Notes under the pieces: generated by a model
What the model was told of the DNA's origin: nothing
Database searches by the model: none
Seen by the model: only the letters and a program-made list of their open reading frames with translations
Program-made: the position numbers and the translations under genes
IMG/VR virus record: IMGVR_UViG_3300035670_000775
Location: 1 to 34,148 of that record
Length of the DNA stretch: 34,148 nt
Origin: a virus
Reading direction: 5' to 3' (one strand)
Part shown: positions 1-6,473 of the stretch, in pieces
Layout of the letters: each line of letters starts with the position of its first letter
How positions within the stretch are numbered: position 1 is the stretch's first letter

Positions 1-1186
1 CGTCACTAGGGTGTGATGTCCAATCGTGCCGCGGTGACTGACGATAGGCTTTCTTGTCCTCGTCGTACTCACGTTGGTACTGGCGCAGCGCCTCTATGCC
101 ATCGCTGCATTTGCTGGCGTCAAACCAGACACGCGGCAACATCATGCGTACCGCTTGAATACCTGACTGCACACCGATGTCAGGGACAACGGCAAGTTTG
201 GCGATATCTAGTTGCGCCGCCAGTTGCTCAATGATGCTTTTGCCCGTCTGTAGGCTCTTGGCTCTCGCGTCATGCGGCAAGTAGTGCTTGGCGTAGCGGT
301 AAGGCTTGTTTGTCACTACCTCGGCAATGCTGTGGATGTTCTCGCCCGACACGGCGTAGAAGTCTATGACGCGCAGTTCCCCACGGGCGACCTGATAGAA
401 CCAAATGGCGGTGTCGTCGCGGTAGCCCAAGTCCCATGCGGTGTACGTTGGCAGATTAGGGTCGTACGGCACGTTGGTGATGCGGCCCTGATCGGCAGCC
501 TCACGCATCTCCTTACCGTAAAAAGCGCCAAGAATCGCAGCCTCAAAACTGCACTCGTACTCCTGTAAATACTGATCCTCGGCCAACTGCGCTTTGGCGG
601 CTGCTAGTTCAGTCGCCGGTAATAACCCGCTGCTGGAGGCAGGCAAGCGCAACAGGAACCATTCTTGCGGCAAGCGTTGTGCGGTGTCGTAGATTTCCCA
701 GAACTGGTTTTTGCCCTTCGGTGTACCGCCAAAGACGCACCAACCCTGCTTGTCCGAGAGGGACGCTCTCAATACGTTACCGAATACGCTCGGCTTAAAG
801 TCACCGTACTCGTCAAGGTACAGCCCCGAAAAGCCTAACCCGCGCATGGCGTCAGCGTTGTCAGCACCGAACAAGCGAATCTGACTACCGTTGATTAGCG
901 TGATGGTCAGTTCTTGTTCGTTGATGTTTTGGATGATTGGGTGTGCGCCGTCCTTAAAGTACTGCCATGCCACAGCCTTTGCCTGACTGCGATACGGGGC
1001 GACGTAGCCGAATAGTCCGTACGGCTGCTGATACATCGCGGCAGCGCGGATCATGTCGTTGACGGCGGCGACGGTTTTACCTGCGCGGCGGTGTGCGACA
1101 AGGCAAGCCCAACGTTTAGTGCGTTCATGGAACGGCATGAACGCCTTGCGTGGGCGGTAAGGTAGGATTATTCGGGAGCCATCCAT
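1..1186 (-). CDS. terL: Terminase large subunit, 3' end cut by the window edge
   Basis: ATP-driven DNA-packaging motor and headful nuclease that docks on the portal. The frame is open from an ATG at 1186 to base 1 (395 residues seen). It shows a Walker A motif AHRRAGKT (residues 31-38), a Walker B LYLDEYG (122-128, D125/E126), the coupling motif GGTPKG (153-158), and RNase H-fold nuclease acidic residues at WDLGYRDD (251-258) and in the closing HDWTSHPSD (387-395). Members of this family usually run to about 420-480 residues, so only the extreme C-terminus is missing. The start overlaps terS by 19 bases, and an AAGG lies about 10 bases upstream. The gene appears to be the last of the leftward block inside the window; the portal gene would be expected next. 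Confidence 0.95.
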   Translation of the reverse strand, partial: MDGSRIILPYRPRKAFMPFHERTKRWACLVAHRRAGKTVAAVNDMIRAAAMYQQPYGLFGYVAPYRSQAKAVAWQYFKDGAHPIIQNINEQELTITLINGSQIRLFGADNADAMRGLGFSGLYLDEYGDFKPSVFGNVLRASLSDKQGWCVFGGTPKGKNQFWEIYDTAQRLPQEWFLLRLPASSSGLLPATELAAAKAQLAEDQYLQEYECSFEAAILGAFYGKEMREAADQGRITNVPYDPNLPTYTAWDLGYRDDTAIWFYQVARGELRVIDFYAVSGENIHSIAEVVTNKPYRYAKHYLPHDARAKSLQTGKSIIEQLAAQLDIAKLAVVPDIGVQSGIQAVRMMLPRVWFDASKCSDGIEALRQYQREYDEDKKAYRQSPRHDWTSHPSD

Positions 1187-1461
1187 CCGATCTGTACCTT
1201 GACCGGGCCGTTGTCTTTACCTGTGATCTCTTGGCGGGCGAGTTTGGGAACGTGGTATTCCAGCAACGTGCTAAAGCACTCAAAGGCAGCCTGTGGCCCC
1301 TTCTCTGCTGCGATCTCGTCTAGCCACCCTTGGAGTCTGTCTGCGTTGCCGTCCACAAACGCTGCAATGGCCTCTCTGGCCGCCTGCGTGGACTTATTGG
1401 GCAATCCCTTGGGCCTACCCGGCCCACCTTTCTGACCCTTTTTAAATGCGCCTGCGTTCAT
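1168..1461 (-). CDS. terS: Terminase small subunit (DUF5681-like, AT-hook-like N-terminus)
   Basis: 97-residue DNA-recognition subunit that presents phage DNA to TerL. The N-terminus carries a basic KGGPGRPKGLPNKST segment of the AT-hook-like kind found in many phage small terminases. This is followed by a helical region (residues 26-70) rich in Ala and Glu that would form the oligomerisation and DNA-binding core. It lies directly upstream of terL with overlapping ends, the normal terS-terL pairing. The start has AAGGG seven bases upstream and overlaps the previous stop as TAATG. The assignment rests on motif and position, since small terminases diverge quickly. Confidence 0.85.
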   Translation of the reverse strand: MNAGAFKKGQKGGPGRPKGLPNKSTQAAREAIAAFVDGNADRLQGWLDEIAAEKGPQAAFECFSTLLEYHVPKLARQEITGKDNGPVKVQIGWMAPE

Positions 1462-3032
1462 TACAAGCCCTTTTCCTTTCGCTCCTTCTTTCGCCGCTCT
1501 TGTTCCATCAAAGCGGCAGCCAATACTGTTGGGCCAGCCACGCCTGCTAACAAGTCGGGGCTGGTCAGTTTAGCGGGGTCAAATGCAGCAAAGCGTGACC
1601 GAACTTGCGATGGGTCAAACGGGATAAGCACCTTTTGCACCTCCCCGCCACCTTTACCACTGATGTCCTCAATGCCGTCAAATCCTTGCGCTTTTAACGC
1701 GCTCGTAATTTTATCGGGAATGCTTGTCCAAACGTGGCTGTTTCGGCCTTCCGCAACGTCTTTCTCAAGTTCAGCAACCCATTGCTTCGGGGTGTATCGC
1801 GATTCTTTTGCCCACGGATCAGCGCCGGGTTTTGTGCGCGACCGATCATTCTGAACTGCCTTTTTAAGTGCAGGGATCACCGATTCTTGGAGCGTCTTGG
1901 CGTCTTGCGTGTTAATTGGGTTGGTCATGCGAACCATGCCCGTCATTACGCCTTCCGCACTTGTCCACGGGGCGTTGGTTTGACTAATTTCGTGCGGATA
2001 GCCAGCCAGTTTATAAATATCGGCCAGTTTTTCTTCTTCGTTATACAACTGCCCGCTTTCTGCCCATAACTTACGGAGTGCCGTTAACGGGTTGTTATTG
2101 GACTCACGCTTCAACAAGAAATCAATGTGATCGTCCGACGTAATAGACGAGCCGGGCGTTTCATGCAACTTCAATGCGCCCTCTCCGGTGTCTGGGTTTT
2201 CATAGCCAATACGTTTGATGCGATCACGAATAGTCGCCTGCACCGTTGGCGGTAACGACCAAAACGTATCCTCTATGTCTACGAGCCGATTGCCCCGGCC
2301 ACCCACGTTTCGGGCTTGGGTTTGGAAAAAGTTTTTGAAATTGCCTTCGCTTTCGGCAATACGCGAAGTATCGGCTTTGCTTGTTGCGTAATTGCTGGCT
2401 AACTGCGGGTTGTCGGTTCCAAATGGCATTGGGCCAGAAGTAGCGCGGCGAGGGTCAAGCCCCGGCTTTTCTAACAACCGATCTAGGCGTTGCGTCCCGT
2501 GATAAAACGGTTGATAGCCTGCGGCTTGAAAGCGTTCTTCTGGCGTATTGGCTGGCGATAAACCTAAACCACCTTCGCTCACGGGCTTTGCAGCGTTTTC
2601 TTGAGCAATTCGCAATGCTTTTGCGCGTTCAGCGGCAACGTCAGCCTTTCTTGCCACATTTGCGGCTTTTGCTACGCCACCTACTACCGGCACAGCGGCT
2701 AATGTCGCCAATCCCATGCCTAGTGGATCGCTTTCACGACGCGCCCGCTCAAAGTCACGCGCCGCCTGTGGATATTGCAACGGTGTAAACCCTGCGGCGA
2801 TGTCTACGGCCATTTGCCCAGCGTCAGCGTCTTGCGGTTGGTCAAGGCTAGTTAGTTGACGGTTCATTTCGGCGGTGCGTTGACCGACCTGCTGCAAACT
2901 AGGCGCTACCTCACCCGCTGCGCCCATACGCTGCCCAAACTCGTCAGGCACCATTATAGGCTGCTGGTTAAGCAGCCGATTACGCATTTCGTCAACGTAG
3001 GCGAGTGCCTCCGCAAGACGTTTGCGGTTCAT
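1461..3032 (-). CDS. Putative ADP-ribosyltransferase-fold phage protein (ART-PolyVal type)
   Basis: 523 residues. The N-terminal 150 residues are helical with a hydrophobic Gly/Ala stretch (about 105-122). From residue 177 there is YHGT (H178), followed by FGTDNPQLASNYA (Y215). The C-terminal part has ALKAQGFDGIED, then GEVQKVLIPFDPSQVRS. This order matches the H-Y-(E/Q) ART domains seen in phage polyvalent proteins, where the last strand ends in FDPSQI-like text. ARTs transfer ADP-ribose from NAD+ to a target; the target here is unknown. The very C-terminus has a hydrophobic segment and then a basic tail. It is in the late block just before terS, so it could be a virion-delivered effector or a packaging-associated protein. 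The fold call is moderate; activity is unproven. Confidence 0.6.
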   Translation of the reverse strand: MNRKRLAEALAYVDEMRNRLLNQQPIMVPDEFGQRMGAAGEVAPSLQQVGQRTAEMNRQLTSLDQPQDADAGQMAVDIAAGFTPLQYPQAARDFERARRESDPLGMGLATLAAVPVVGGVAKAANVARKADVAAERAKALRIAQENAAKPVSEGGLGLSPANTPEERFQAAGYQPFYHGTQRLDRLLEKPGLDPRRATSGPMPFGTDNPQLASNYATSKADTSRIAESEGNFKNFFQTQARNVGGRGNRLVDIEDTFWSLPPTVQATIRDRIKRIGYENPDTGEGALKLHETPGSSITSDDHIDFLLKRESNNNPLTALRKLWAESGQLYNEEEKLADIYKLAGYPHEISQTNAPWTSAEGVMTGMVRMTNPINTQDAKTLQESVIPALKKAVQNDRSRTKPGADPWAKESRYTPKQWVAELEKDVAEGRNSHVWTSIPDKITSALKAQGFDGIEDISGKGGGEVQKVLIPFDPSQVRSRFAAFDPAKLTSPDLLAGVAGPTVLAAALMEQERRKKERKEKGL

Positions 3033-3319
3033 GCCTTGTTCCTGCTGCTAATGGCTTTGGCCTTGGCTCGGGCGTCCTCCTTGCTAGAGGCTCCCCATGC
3101 CTTGAGTGCGAGGGCTAGGCGGGTGGGCTTACCGTCCTTTGCCATCGGCCCCGGCATATTGCCCATCCTTGCGAGGAAAGAGGCTCGGCGTGGATTGTCA
3201 CCCGACTTAACCGGGGGCTTTAACGTCCCGCCTGTCTCGGCCTTATACGAGGCACGACCCTTGGCGTTCAGCCCGCCTTTCGCGTTTTGCCCCTCTTTTC
3301 GTGTCCACGCGGCTGTCAT
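3029..3319 (-). CDS. Small basic conserved phage protein (DUF6321-like)
   Basis: 96 residues, strongly basic. It opens with MTAAWTRKEGQNAKGGLNAKGRA and contains NPRRASFLARM and GPMAKDGKPTRLALALKAW, the hallmark text of DUF6321-type proteins found beside terminase or structural genes in many environmental phages. No enzymatic motif is seen. It overlaps both neighbours by ATGA, so translation is coupled. The function is unknown; the charge suggests nucleic-acid or virion binding. Confidence 0.75.
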   Translation of the reverse strand: MTAAWTRKEGQNAKGGLNAKGRASYKAETGGTLKPPVKSGDNPRRASFLARMGNMPGPMAKDGKPTRLALALKAWGASSKEDARAKAKAISSRNKA

Positions 3320-3471
3320 TTGTTTTCTTTCTTGGCCGTCTTGGCGCTTTCGCGGAACGCTTTAGCGGTCGGTGCGCCGGGTTCGCCCGGTTTACGCATA
3401 CGCTCGCCCGAACCGGCCTTGATGCGTTCCTGCTTTGCCAAAATGTTGGCGTACAGCCCTGCCTTTCTCAT
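3316..3471 (-). CDS. 51-residue basic protein, unknown function
   Basis: The ATG at 3471 overlaps the upstream stop (3468) as ATGA, and its TGA at 3316-3318 overlaps the downstream start as ATGA, so it fits exactly into an otherwise non-coding gap. The product begins MRKAGLYANILAKQERIKA and ends KTAKKENK; it is rich in Lys/Arg/Ala with a Gly-Pro linker (KPGEPGAP). The tight double coupling is the main evidence that it is real. No domain is recognised. It resembles the short basic structural proteins encoded near DUF6321 genes in other phages. Confidence 0.75.
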   Translation of the reverse strand: MRKAGLYANILAKQERIKAGSGERMRKPGEPGAPTAKAFRESAKTAKKENK

Positions 3472-3836
3472 TTGAAACGCTCCAGTTTGTAGACCAATGC
3501 GCTGATCTCGCCCACGATTTCGTCAATGACGTTCTGCAAGTCGGTGTCTTTCGGCAGGTCGCCTCGGATGCCCTTCACAAACGTCAACAGGCTGTTGGCG
3601 TATGCAGCAGCGTCTTTCTGTACCTTAAAACCCTCGGGGTAGTCAGCAAGAGGGATGATGCCGTAATGCCCTTGATACGCTTCGGCGTACTTGTCGGCCA
3701 AGTCCACGATGTTCTCGTAGTAGTGACCGAGTGCCTTGTGAGCGGCATAACTTGCCGTCTGCAAATGCAGAAAATGCGTAGCGGTGCTGCTGTGTAGCAA
3801 TACGCCAACAAACTCGGCGGCGTCTTTGTGGCTCAT
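3468..3836 (-). CDS. Ferritin/Dps-like phage protein (DUF5856-like)
   Basis: 122 residues, all-helical in appearance. Residues 17-55 (ATHFLHLQTASYAAHKALGH, then YYENIVDLADKYAEAYQG) match DUF5856 proteins, which have a four-helix ferritin/Dps-like organisation. Conserved His/Glu/Asp residues (H21, H24, H33, H38, D45) could bind metal. Dps-like proteins bind DNA or iron, but the role of the phage family is not established. It lies between the methyltransferase-like gene and the 51-residue protein, with ATGA overlaps on both sides. Confidence 0.7.
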   Translation of the reverse strand: MSHKDAAEFVGVLLHSSTATHFLHLQTASYAAHKALGHYYENIVDLADKYAEAYQGHYGIIPLADYPEGFKVQKDAAAYANSLLTFVKGIRGDLPKDTDLQNVIDEIVGEISALVYKLERFK

Positions 3837-4444
3837 TGCGGCGTTAGCCTCAAGGTGGGCAGGATTATTGCAGTCGTAGCATCCCCTAGCGCATACCGCT
3901 CTGTCAACTGACGCTCGGGCGGGTAAACGAGGATGCGCTTGGACAAGTCAAACTGCATGGCGTTCCACACGCCCTTTTCCACACCCTCAAAGTCATCTAG
4001 CGTAATGATGGTGTTTGGCGTGCAGAGTCGTGCAAGGTGCGCCTTGTCGTCGGGTTGTAAACGTCCGTCTAGGTGAAGCAGGTCAATCGGTGCGTCAAGT
4101 TTTGTGAACATTTCCGTGGAACTCCCGTGATATTGGGTAATAGAGGTAGCCAGCGGAAGTTTGAAATCGTGGGTCATGTCGCAGGTATGCGTTTTCGCAC
4201 CTAAACGCGACAACACGAACGTAGATTTGCCGATATAGGTCCCGATCTCGGCCACGGTCTGCGGTCGGAAATAGCGCACAACCGCCCACAATGCGATTAG
4301 GGAGGCGTCATTAGTCGTACCAGTACGTCGGGCAGGGTCTAGTTTTTCCAAGTCCTGCAGAACGTGCCACGGCAGGTCAGGTAAGCCGTCAAAAAGAGTG
4401 TCCCAAATAGCGCGAGATAGTCGTTTTCGGTTTAAGTTCAGCAT
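3833..4444 (-). CDS. Class I SAM-dependent methyltransferase-like protein
   Basis: 203 residues. SAM-binding motif I is AEIGTYIGKSTFVLS, the acidic residue after strand 2 is in THTCDMTHDF, and a motif with IDLLHLDGRLQPDDKAHLA followed by IITLDDFEGVEKGVW resembles the Methyltransf_24/O-methyltransferase group often encoded beside glycosyltransferases. The substrate is unknown; a sugar or small molecule is more likely than DNA because no target-recognition domain or DNA methylase motif IV is seen. AGGGAAA lies eight bases before the start. It overlaps the DUF5856 gene by ATGA and is divergent from the glycosyltransferase at 4456, with only 11 bases between the two start codons. Confidence 0.75.
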   Translation of the reverse strand: MLNLNRKRLSRAIWDTLFDGLPDLPWHVLQDLEKLDPARRTGTTNDASLIALWAVVRYFRPQTVAEIGTYIGKSTFVLSRLGAKTHTCDMTHDFKLPLATSITQYHGSSTEMFTKLDAPIDLLHLDGRLQPDDKAHLARLCTPNTIITLDDFEGVEKGVWNAMQFDLSKRILVYPPERQLTERYALGDATTAIILPTLRLTPQ

Positions 4445-4455
4445 ATAGTTTCCCT

Positions 4456-5124
4456 ATGTTTGTTTTCTTTCATGTTGGCGACGACATCGCCATGCCAACC
4501 GCAATGGTGTTCTCCATTCGCGCCCACAACCCGGATGCGACCATTATTCAGGTCACAGACGACAAGACGCCAGCCGTACCCGGTGTCTCGCGGGTATTTG
4601 TGACGCAGGGCAATCGGCAGTTCTTGATGCAATGGCGCACTAATGCCTTTGCGGAACTTGGGTTGACCGAGCCTGCTATGTACATGGATACCGACATGAT
4701 CGTGCGGCATCCGATTAGCCCTAGCGCGTTGCTTAAAGGCTGGGGGCCGGTAGCGATGACGCGCCGTGAATTTAACCGTGACGCCATCTTTAACCCGCGT
4801 CAGCGCGGTCAGGATTACAGCGAGTACGAGGGTAAGACGCTGGATCAGGTTTACCCCTACGTCGGCTGCTGCACCATTACGTCCGATTGGGGTGTGTGGG
4901 CTGACCTTGCCGAGATGTACAACGTCCTGCCGGATAAGTTTTGCGTGTGGTACGGCGATCAAGAGGTTTTGCGGGAATACAGTAAGCGCGTCAAGGTGCA
5001 GGACTTGCCCGAATCGCACTATGCCTGTCTGCCCGAGTATCTGAAGCAATATCCTGATCCGGCTATCGTGCATTACAAGGGCGTCCGAAAGGCACTTATG
5101 CCTACCGTAACTGCTCCGGCTTGA
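4456..5124 (+). CDS. GT-A-type glycosyltransferase (GT8-like), lone rightward gene
   Basis: 222 residues. The nucleotide-sugar and metal motif DxD is in MYMDTDMIV. Further family landmarks are VGCCTI, WYGDQEVL, and IVHYKG near the C-terminus (a metal-binding His in GT8-like enzymes). It would transfer a sugar from a nucleotide donor to an unknown acceptor. It is the only rightward gene in the leftward 1-5793 block and cannot share the late transcript. There is no Shine-Dalgarno sequence before the ATG, and a TATAGT hexamer (4444-4449) ends six bases before it, consistent with a leaderless message. Its 3' end overlaps the VRR-NUC gene tail-to-tail by 23 bases. The placement suggests a separately acquired cassette. 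Confidence 0.85.
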   Translation: MFVFFHVGDDIAMPTAMVFSIRAHNPDATIIQVTDDKTPAVPGVSRVFVTQGNRQFLMQWRTNAFAELGLTEPAMYMDTDMIVRHPISPSALLKGWGPVAMTRREFNRDAIFNPRQRGQDYSEYEGKTLDQVYPYVGCCTITSDWGVWADLAEMYNVLPDKFCVWYGDQEVLREYSKRVKVQDLPESHYACLPEYLKQYPDPAIVHYKGVRKALMPTVTAPA

Positions 5125-5422
5125 TGGCAGCAAGATACCGTTCCATCAATTCGCGCACCGTGGCTTCGGGGTCACGCGCAACGTAAAACTCCCCGCGTGG
5201 CTCAAATATCGCTTGGAACCTTTCTTGGCTCGGGCGTAGTTTTCCTTTTTCTACCTTGATTTCTACCCAGCACACCCACGGCGTTCCGTCGGGCAGATTC
5301 CGCACGACGAGACGATCTGGAACGCCGCCGTTTGAGGCGTAATCGTGGACGGTGAATCCGGCTAGGGACAGCGCCCGGCCAATAAGGCCATCGTTCGCAT
5401 CCCGTCTCGCCTTGTATCTCAT
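5102..5422 (-). CDS. VRR-NUC-like PD-(D/E)XK endonuclease
   Basis: 106 residues, the usual size of stand-alone phage VRR-NUC proteins. It begins MRYKARRDANDGLIGRAL and carries GVPDRLVV (D36), WVEIKVEKG (E54-x-K56) and the following PSQ (S65-Q66). These are the D...ExK...Q landmarks of the Mg2+-dependent PD-(D/E)XK fold. Such enzymes act on branched or flapped DNA, e.g. resolving structures before packaging. GAGG lies seven bases before the ATG. It sits in the leftward block, away from the rightward recombination genes. Confidence 0.8.
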   Translation of the reverse strand: MRYKARRDANDGLIGRALSLAGFTVHDYASNGGVPDRLVVRNLPDGTPWVCWVEIKVEKGKLRPSQERFQAIFEPRGEFYVARDPEATVRELMERYLAAIKPEQLR

Positions 5423-5469
5423 TGCGTGCCTCGTTGACGCAGCGCCCTAGCCAAATAATCCACCACGTT

Positions 5470-5793
5470 CTATTCCCCCGCTTTAACTCTTGCACGCAGT
5501 TTCTCCACAGCCTTTTCACCCCACAACTGGCGTACCAGCCCGATTGTGTCCCTATCCGACAACACGGCAGCAGCGCCAGCCTCTCGGATTAGTTCCGCGA
5601 CCCTATCACGGTTAACGTCAACGCCTCTGGCTAACTGTGCGTCGTAGAACTTTAAGCGGTTTAGCGGGGATTCCCGTACTGCGGAATTCCACATGGCCTG
5701 ATTAGAGTGAAACTGATGTTCTAGGTTATGACTTGGCTTTGGCTTTTCCGTTTGTACTGATTTACTCGGAAAATAAGTGAATTCATCACCCAT
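5470..5793 (-). CDS. Unknown 107-residue protein, first gene of the leftward block after the leader
   Basis: No family recognised. The N-terminal third is polar with several His/Gln; from residue 40 it is helical (ESPLNRLKFYDAQLARGVDV) and ends basic (KLRARVKAGE). AGAGAGG precedes the ATG at good spacing, giving one of the stronger ribosome binding sites here. It is the first leftward gene downstream of the non-coding control region, so it may head the late transcript. A position-based guess of late regulator is possible, but nothing in the residues proves it. Confidence 0.65.
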   Translation of the reverse strand: MGDEFTYFPSKSVQTEKPKPSHNLEHQFHSNQAMWNSAVRESPLNRLKFYDAQLARGVDVNRDRVAELIREAGAAAVLSDRDTIGLVRQLWGEKAVEKLRARVKAGE

Positions 5794-5835
5794 ATATAAC
5801 CTCTCTATGGTTTAGACCTGATGACTGATGGTGAA

Positions 5836-5881
5836 CTCTGCACGGTTGAGACGGAGTACGCCTAACGTGGATCGTGCAGAG
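5836..5881. repeat. Inverted repeat, 9-base perfect arms with 28-base loop
   Basis: CTCTGCACG at 5836-5844 pairs perfectly with CGTGCAGAG at 5873-5881. It lies 43 bases upstream of the leftward gene starting at 5793, in the probable late leader. It could be an RNA hairpin or a protein-binding site. Confidence 0.55.
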
Positions 5882-6053
5882 ATTAGATGACTGACGGAGC
5901 CACCCTGCTGCGGGCTACATTTGCCGGTTTCCCGGTGCCATTCACGCTTCCCCGCTATACGCTGCGTGTCTAGAGGCTGGCCGCCCCGGTCTAGATTTAA
6001 GCCCTGTCTGCGCGTGGTTTCCCCGACCAGATGAGCCGAGGCGTATAGGTAGG

Positions 6054-6081
6054 TTGACAAGCCCGTTAACAGGACTAAACT
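6054..6081 (+). promoter_or_regulatory. Sigma70-like promoter for a candidate small RNA
   Basis: A perfect -35 TTGACA (6054-6059), a 16-base spacer and a -10-like TAAACT (6076-6081). The predicted start is near 6088. The only thing it can drive before the terminator at 6134-6162 is a short RNA. Confidence 0.45.
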
Positions 6082-6087
6082 ACTCGT

Positions 6088-6162
6088 ACGCCAGTTCGCA
6101 AAACAAGCGTAATGCCAGTCCCCCGGCAGCGTCAAGCCCCCTTCTCGGGGGCTTTTCGTTTT
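6088..6162 (+). ncRNA. Candidate ~75-nt small RNA opposite the late leader
   Basis: Bounded by a sigma70-like promoter (6054-6081) and an intrinsic terminator (6134-6162). A small hairpin is possible upstream (TTCGC with GCG-T-AA around 6095-6113), then an unpaired C-rich segment and the terminator stem. There is no start codon with a ribosome binding site and no useful reading frame. It is antisense to the leftward read-through region between the repressor gene and 5793, so a regulatory or antisense role on repressor or late mRNA is conceivable. No known RNA family is recognised. Confidence 0.4.
6134..6162 (+). terminator. Rho-independent terminator, rightward
   Basis: Stem AAGCCCCC (6134-6141) with GGGGGCTT (6147-6154), five-base loop, followed by TTCGTTTT. 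The T-rich side is on the right only, so it stops rightward transcription just before the convergent repressor gene end. Confidence 0.8.
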
Positions 6163-6170
6163 AGCGTCCA

Positions 6171-6338
6171 CTAGCGTCCTTTTGGCGCTTTAACCAGCCC
6201 AGCCTTGTACTGCCACACCCTTTGCTGTGGGATCTCACCGTTGCGTATCCAACGGGATACAGCCGGGGGTTTAACGCCAAACGCCCGGGCTATACCGCTC
6301 GGGGAACCAAACTTCTTCAATGCTGTCTGAATGTCCAT
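6171..6338 (-). CDS. Cro/YdaS-like HTH transcriptional repressor (55 aa)
   Basis: 55 residues beginning MDIQTALKKFGSPSGIARAF, then GVKPPAVSRWIRNGEIPQQR and a basic C-terminus. The helix-turn-helix (SGIARAFGVKPPAVSRWIRNG, split here as residues 14-34) with the following IPQQRVWQ is the pattern of Cro/YdaS-type DNA-binding proteins that recognise operators in phage switches. There is no dimerisation or self-cleavage domain, so it is Cro-like rather than a full CI. It is divergent from the early operon, and palindromes lie in both promoters between them. A -10-like TTAAAT ends six bases before the ATG, so the message is predicted to be leaderless, as for lambda cI from PRM. Confidence 0.88.
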   Translation of the reverse strand: MDIQTALKKFGSPSGIARAFGVKPPAVSRWIRNGEIPQQRVWQYKAGLVKAPKGR

Positions 6339-6344
6339 CCTGCT

Positions 6345-6373
6345 ATTTAACCACGGTTAGCACTTTGAGTAAA
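6345..6373 (-). promoter_or_regulatory. Leftward promoter for the repressor gene, predicted leaderless
   Basis: On the minus strand: -35 TTTACT (6373-6368), 17-base spacer, -10 TTAAAT (6350-6345), then AGCAGG and the ATG at 6338. The expected start site coincides with the A of the ATG. The TAACC/GGTTA palindrome at 6348-6359 overlaps the -10 and spacer. Confidence 0.55.
6348..6359. promoter_or_regulatory. Candidate operator in the repressor promoter
   Basis: TAACC-AC-GGTTA, an inverted repeat with only the central dinucleotide unpaired. It overlaps the leftward -10 region, so occupancy would block repressor transcription. The half-site (T)TAAC(C) is shared with the palindrome at 6432-6445. 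Confidence 0.5.
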
Positions 6374-6420
6374 GACCTAAATGCATAGCATCGTGTGTAT
6401 GTATTTTTTTGTTAGGGGTG

Positions 6421-6448
6421 TTGACATGAGTTTAACTTGTGTTAATAT
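6421..6448 (+). promoter_or_regulatory. Early rightward promoter (PR-like)
   Basis: TTGACA (6421-6426), a 16-base spacer and TAATAT (6443-6448), one of the best sigma70 matches in the window. The predicted start is near 6455, giving a leader of about 40 bases before the first early gene at 6494. The spacer contains the palindrome TTAAC-TTGT-GTTAA. Confidence 0.75.
6432..6445. promoter_or_regulatory. Candidate operator inside the early promoter
   Basis: TTAAC (6432-6436), four-base centre, GTTAA (6441-6445). It lies between -35 and -10 and overlaps the -10, the classic position for a phage repressor operator. It shares its half-site with the palindrome at 6348-6359. Confidence 0.5.
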
Positions 6449-6457
6449 AGCCCCATA

Positions 6458-6473
6458 CCAGCAATGTTGCTGG
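6458..6473 (+). repeat. Hairpin in the early leader
   Basis: CCAGCAA (6458-6464), TG, TTGCTGG (6467-6473): a 7-base perfect inverted repeat in the 5' leader of the early transcript, ten bases before the AGGAG of the first gene. It could stabilise the 5' end of the mRNA or be another operator. Confidence 0.5.

Larger units (their letters stand above)
5794..6170. other. Non-coding structured control region between repressor and leftward block
   Basis: About 380 bases with no convincing protein. It contains a 9-base inverted repeat (CTCTGCACG at 5836-5844 with CGTGCAGAG at 5873-5881), a direct repeat GATGACTGA (5819-5827 and 5886-5894), two copies of the palindrome TCTAGA 21 bases apart (5969-5974, 5990-5995), a sigma70-like rightward promoter and a strong intrinsic terminator. 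It would also be the leader of the leftward late transcript. A leftward frame (5812-6171) crosses it, but its composition does not look like protein. Confidence 0.6.

Noticed and set aside
4438-5133. Long leftward frame (231 codons) antisense to the glycosyltransferase.
   Set aside because: The rightward frame has clear DxD and GT8-like motifs; the antisense product has no domain and a shadow-like composition.
5419-5466. A 15-codon frame (GTG start) bridging two genes with an ATGA overlap.
   Set aside because: Too short to support, without a clear ribosome binding site; it may only be spacer.
5817-5830. CTGATGA resembling a hammerhead-ribozyme core or a C/D box.
   Set aside because: The required following stem and GAAA of a hammerhead are missing, and C/D RNAs are not expected in a bacteriophage.
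5794-6162. Possible tmRNA or tRNA in the structured gap.
   Set aside because: No tRNA-like ends, no T-loop consensus and no tag-peptide frame ending in the usual Ala-rich residues.
5812-6171. Leftward 119-codon open frame starting at a GTG overlapping the repressor stop.
   Set aside because: It crosses the intrinsic terminator and the inverted repeats, and its residue composition does not look like a folded protein. The spacing of AGGA before the GTG is suggestive, so it is not fully excluded.
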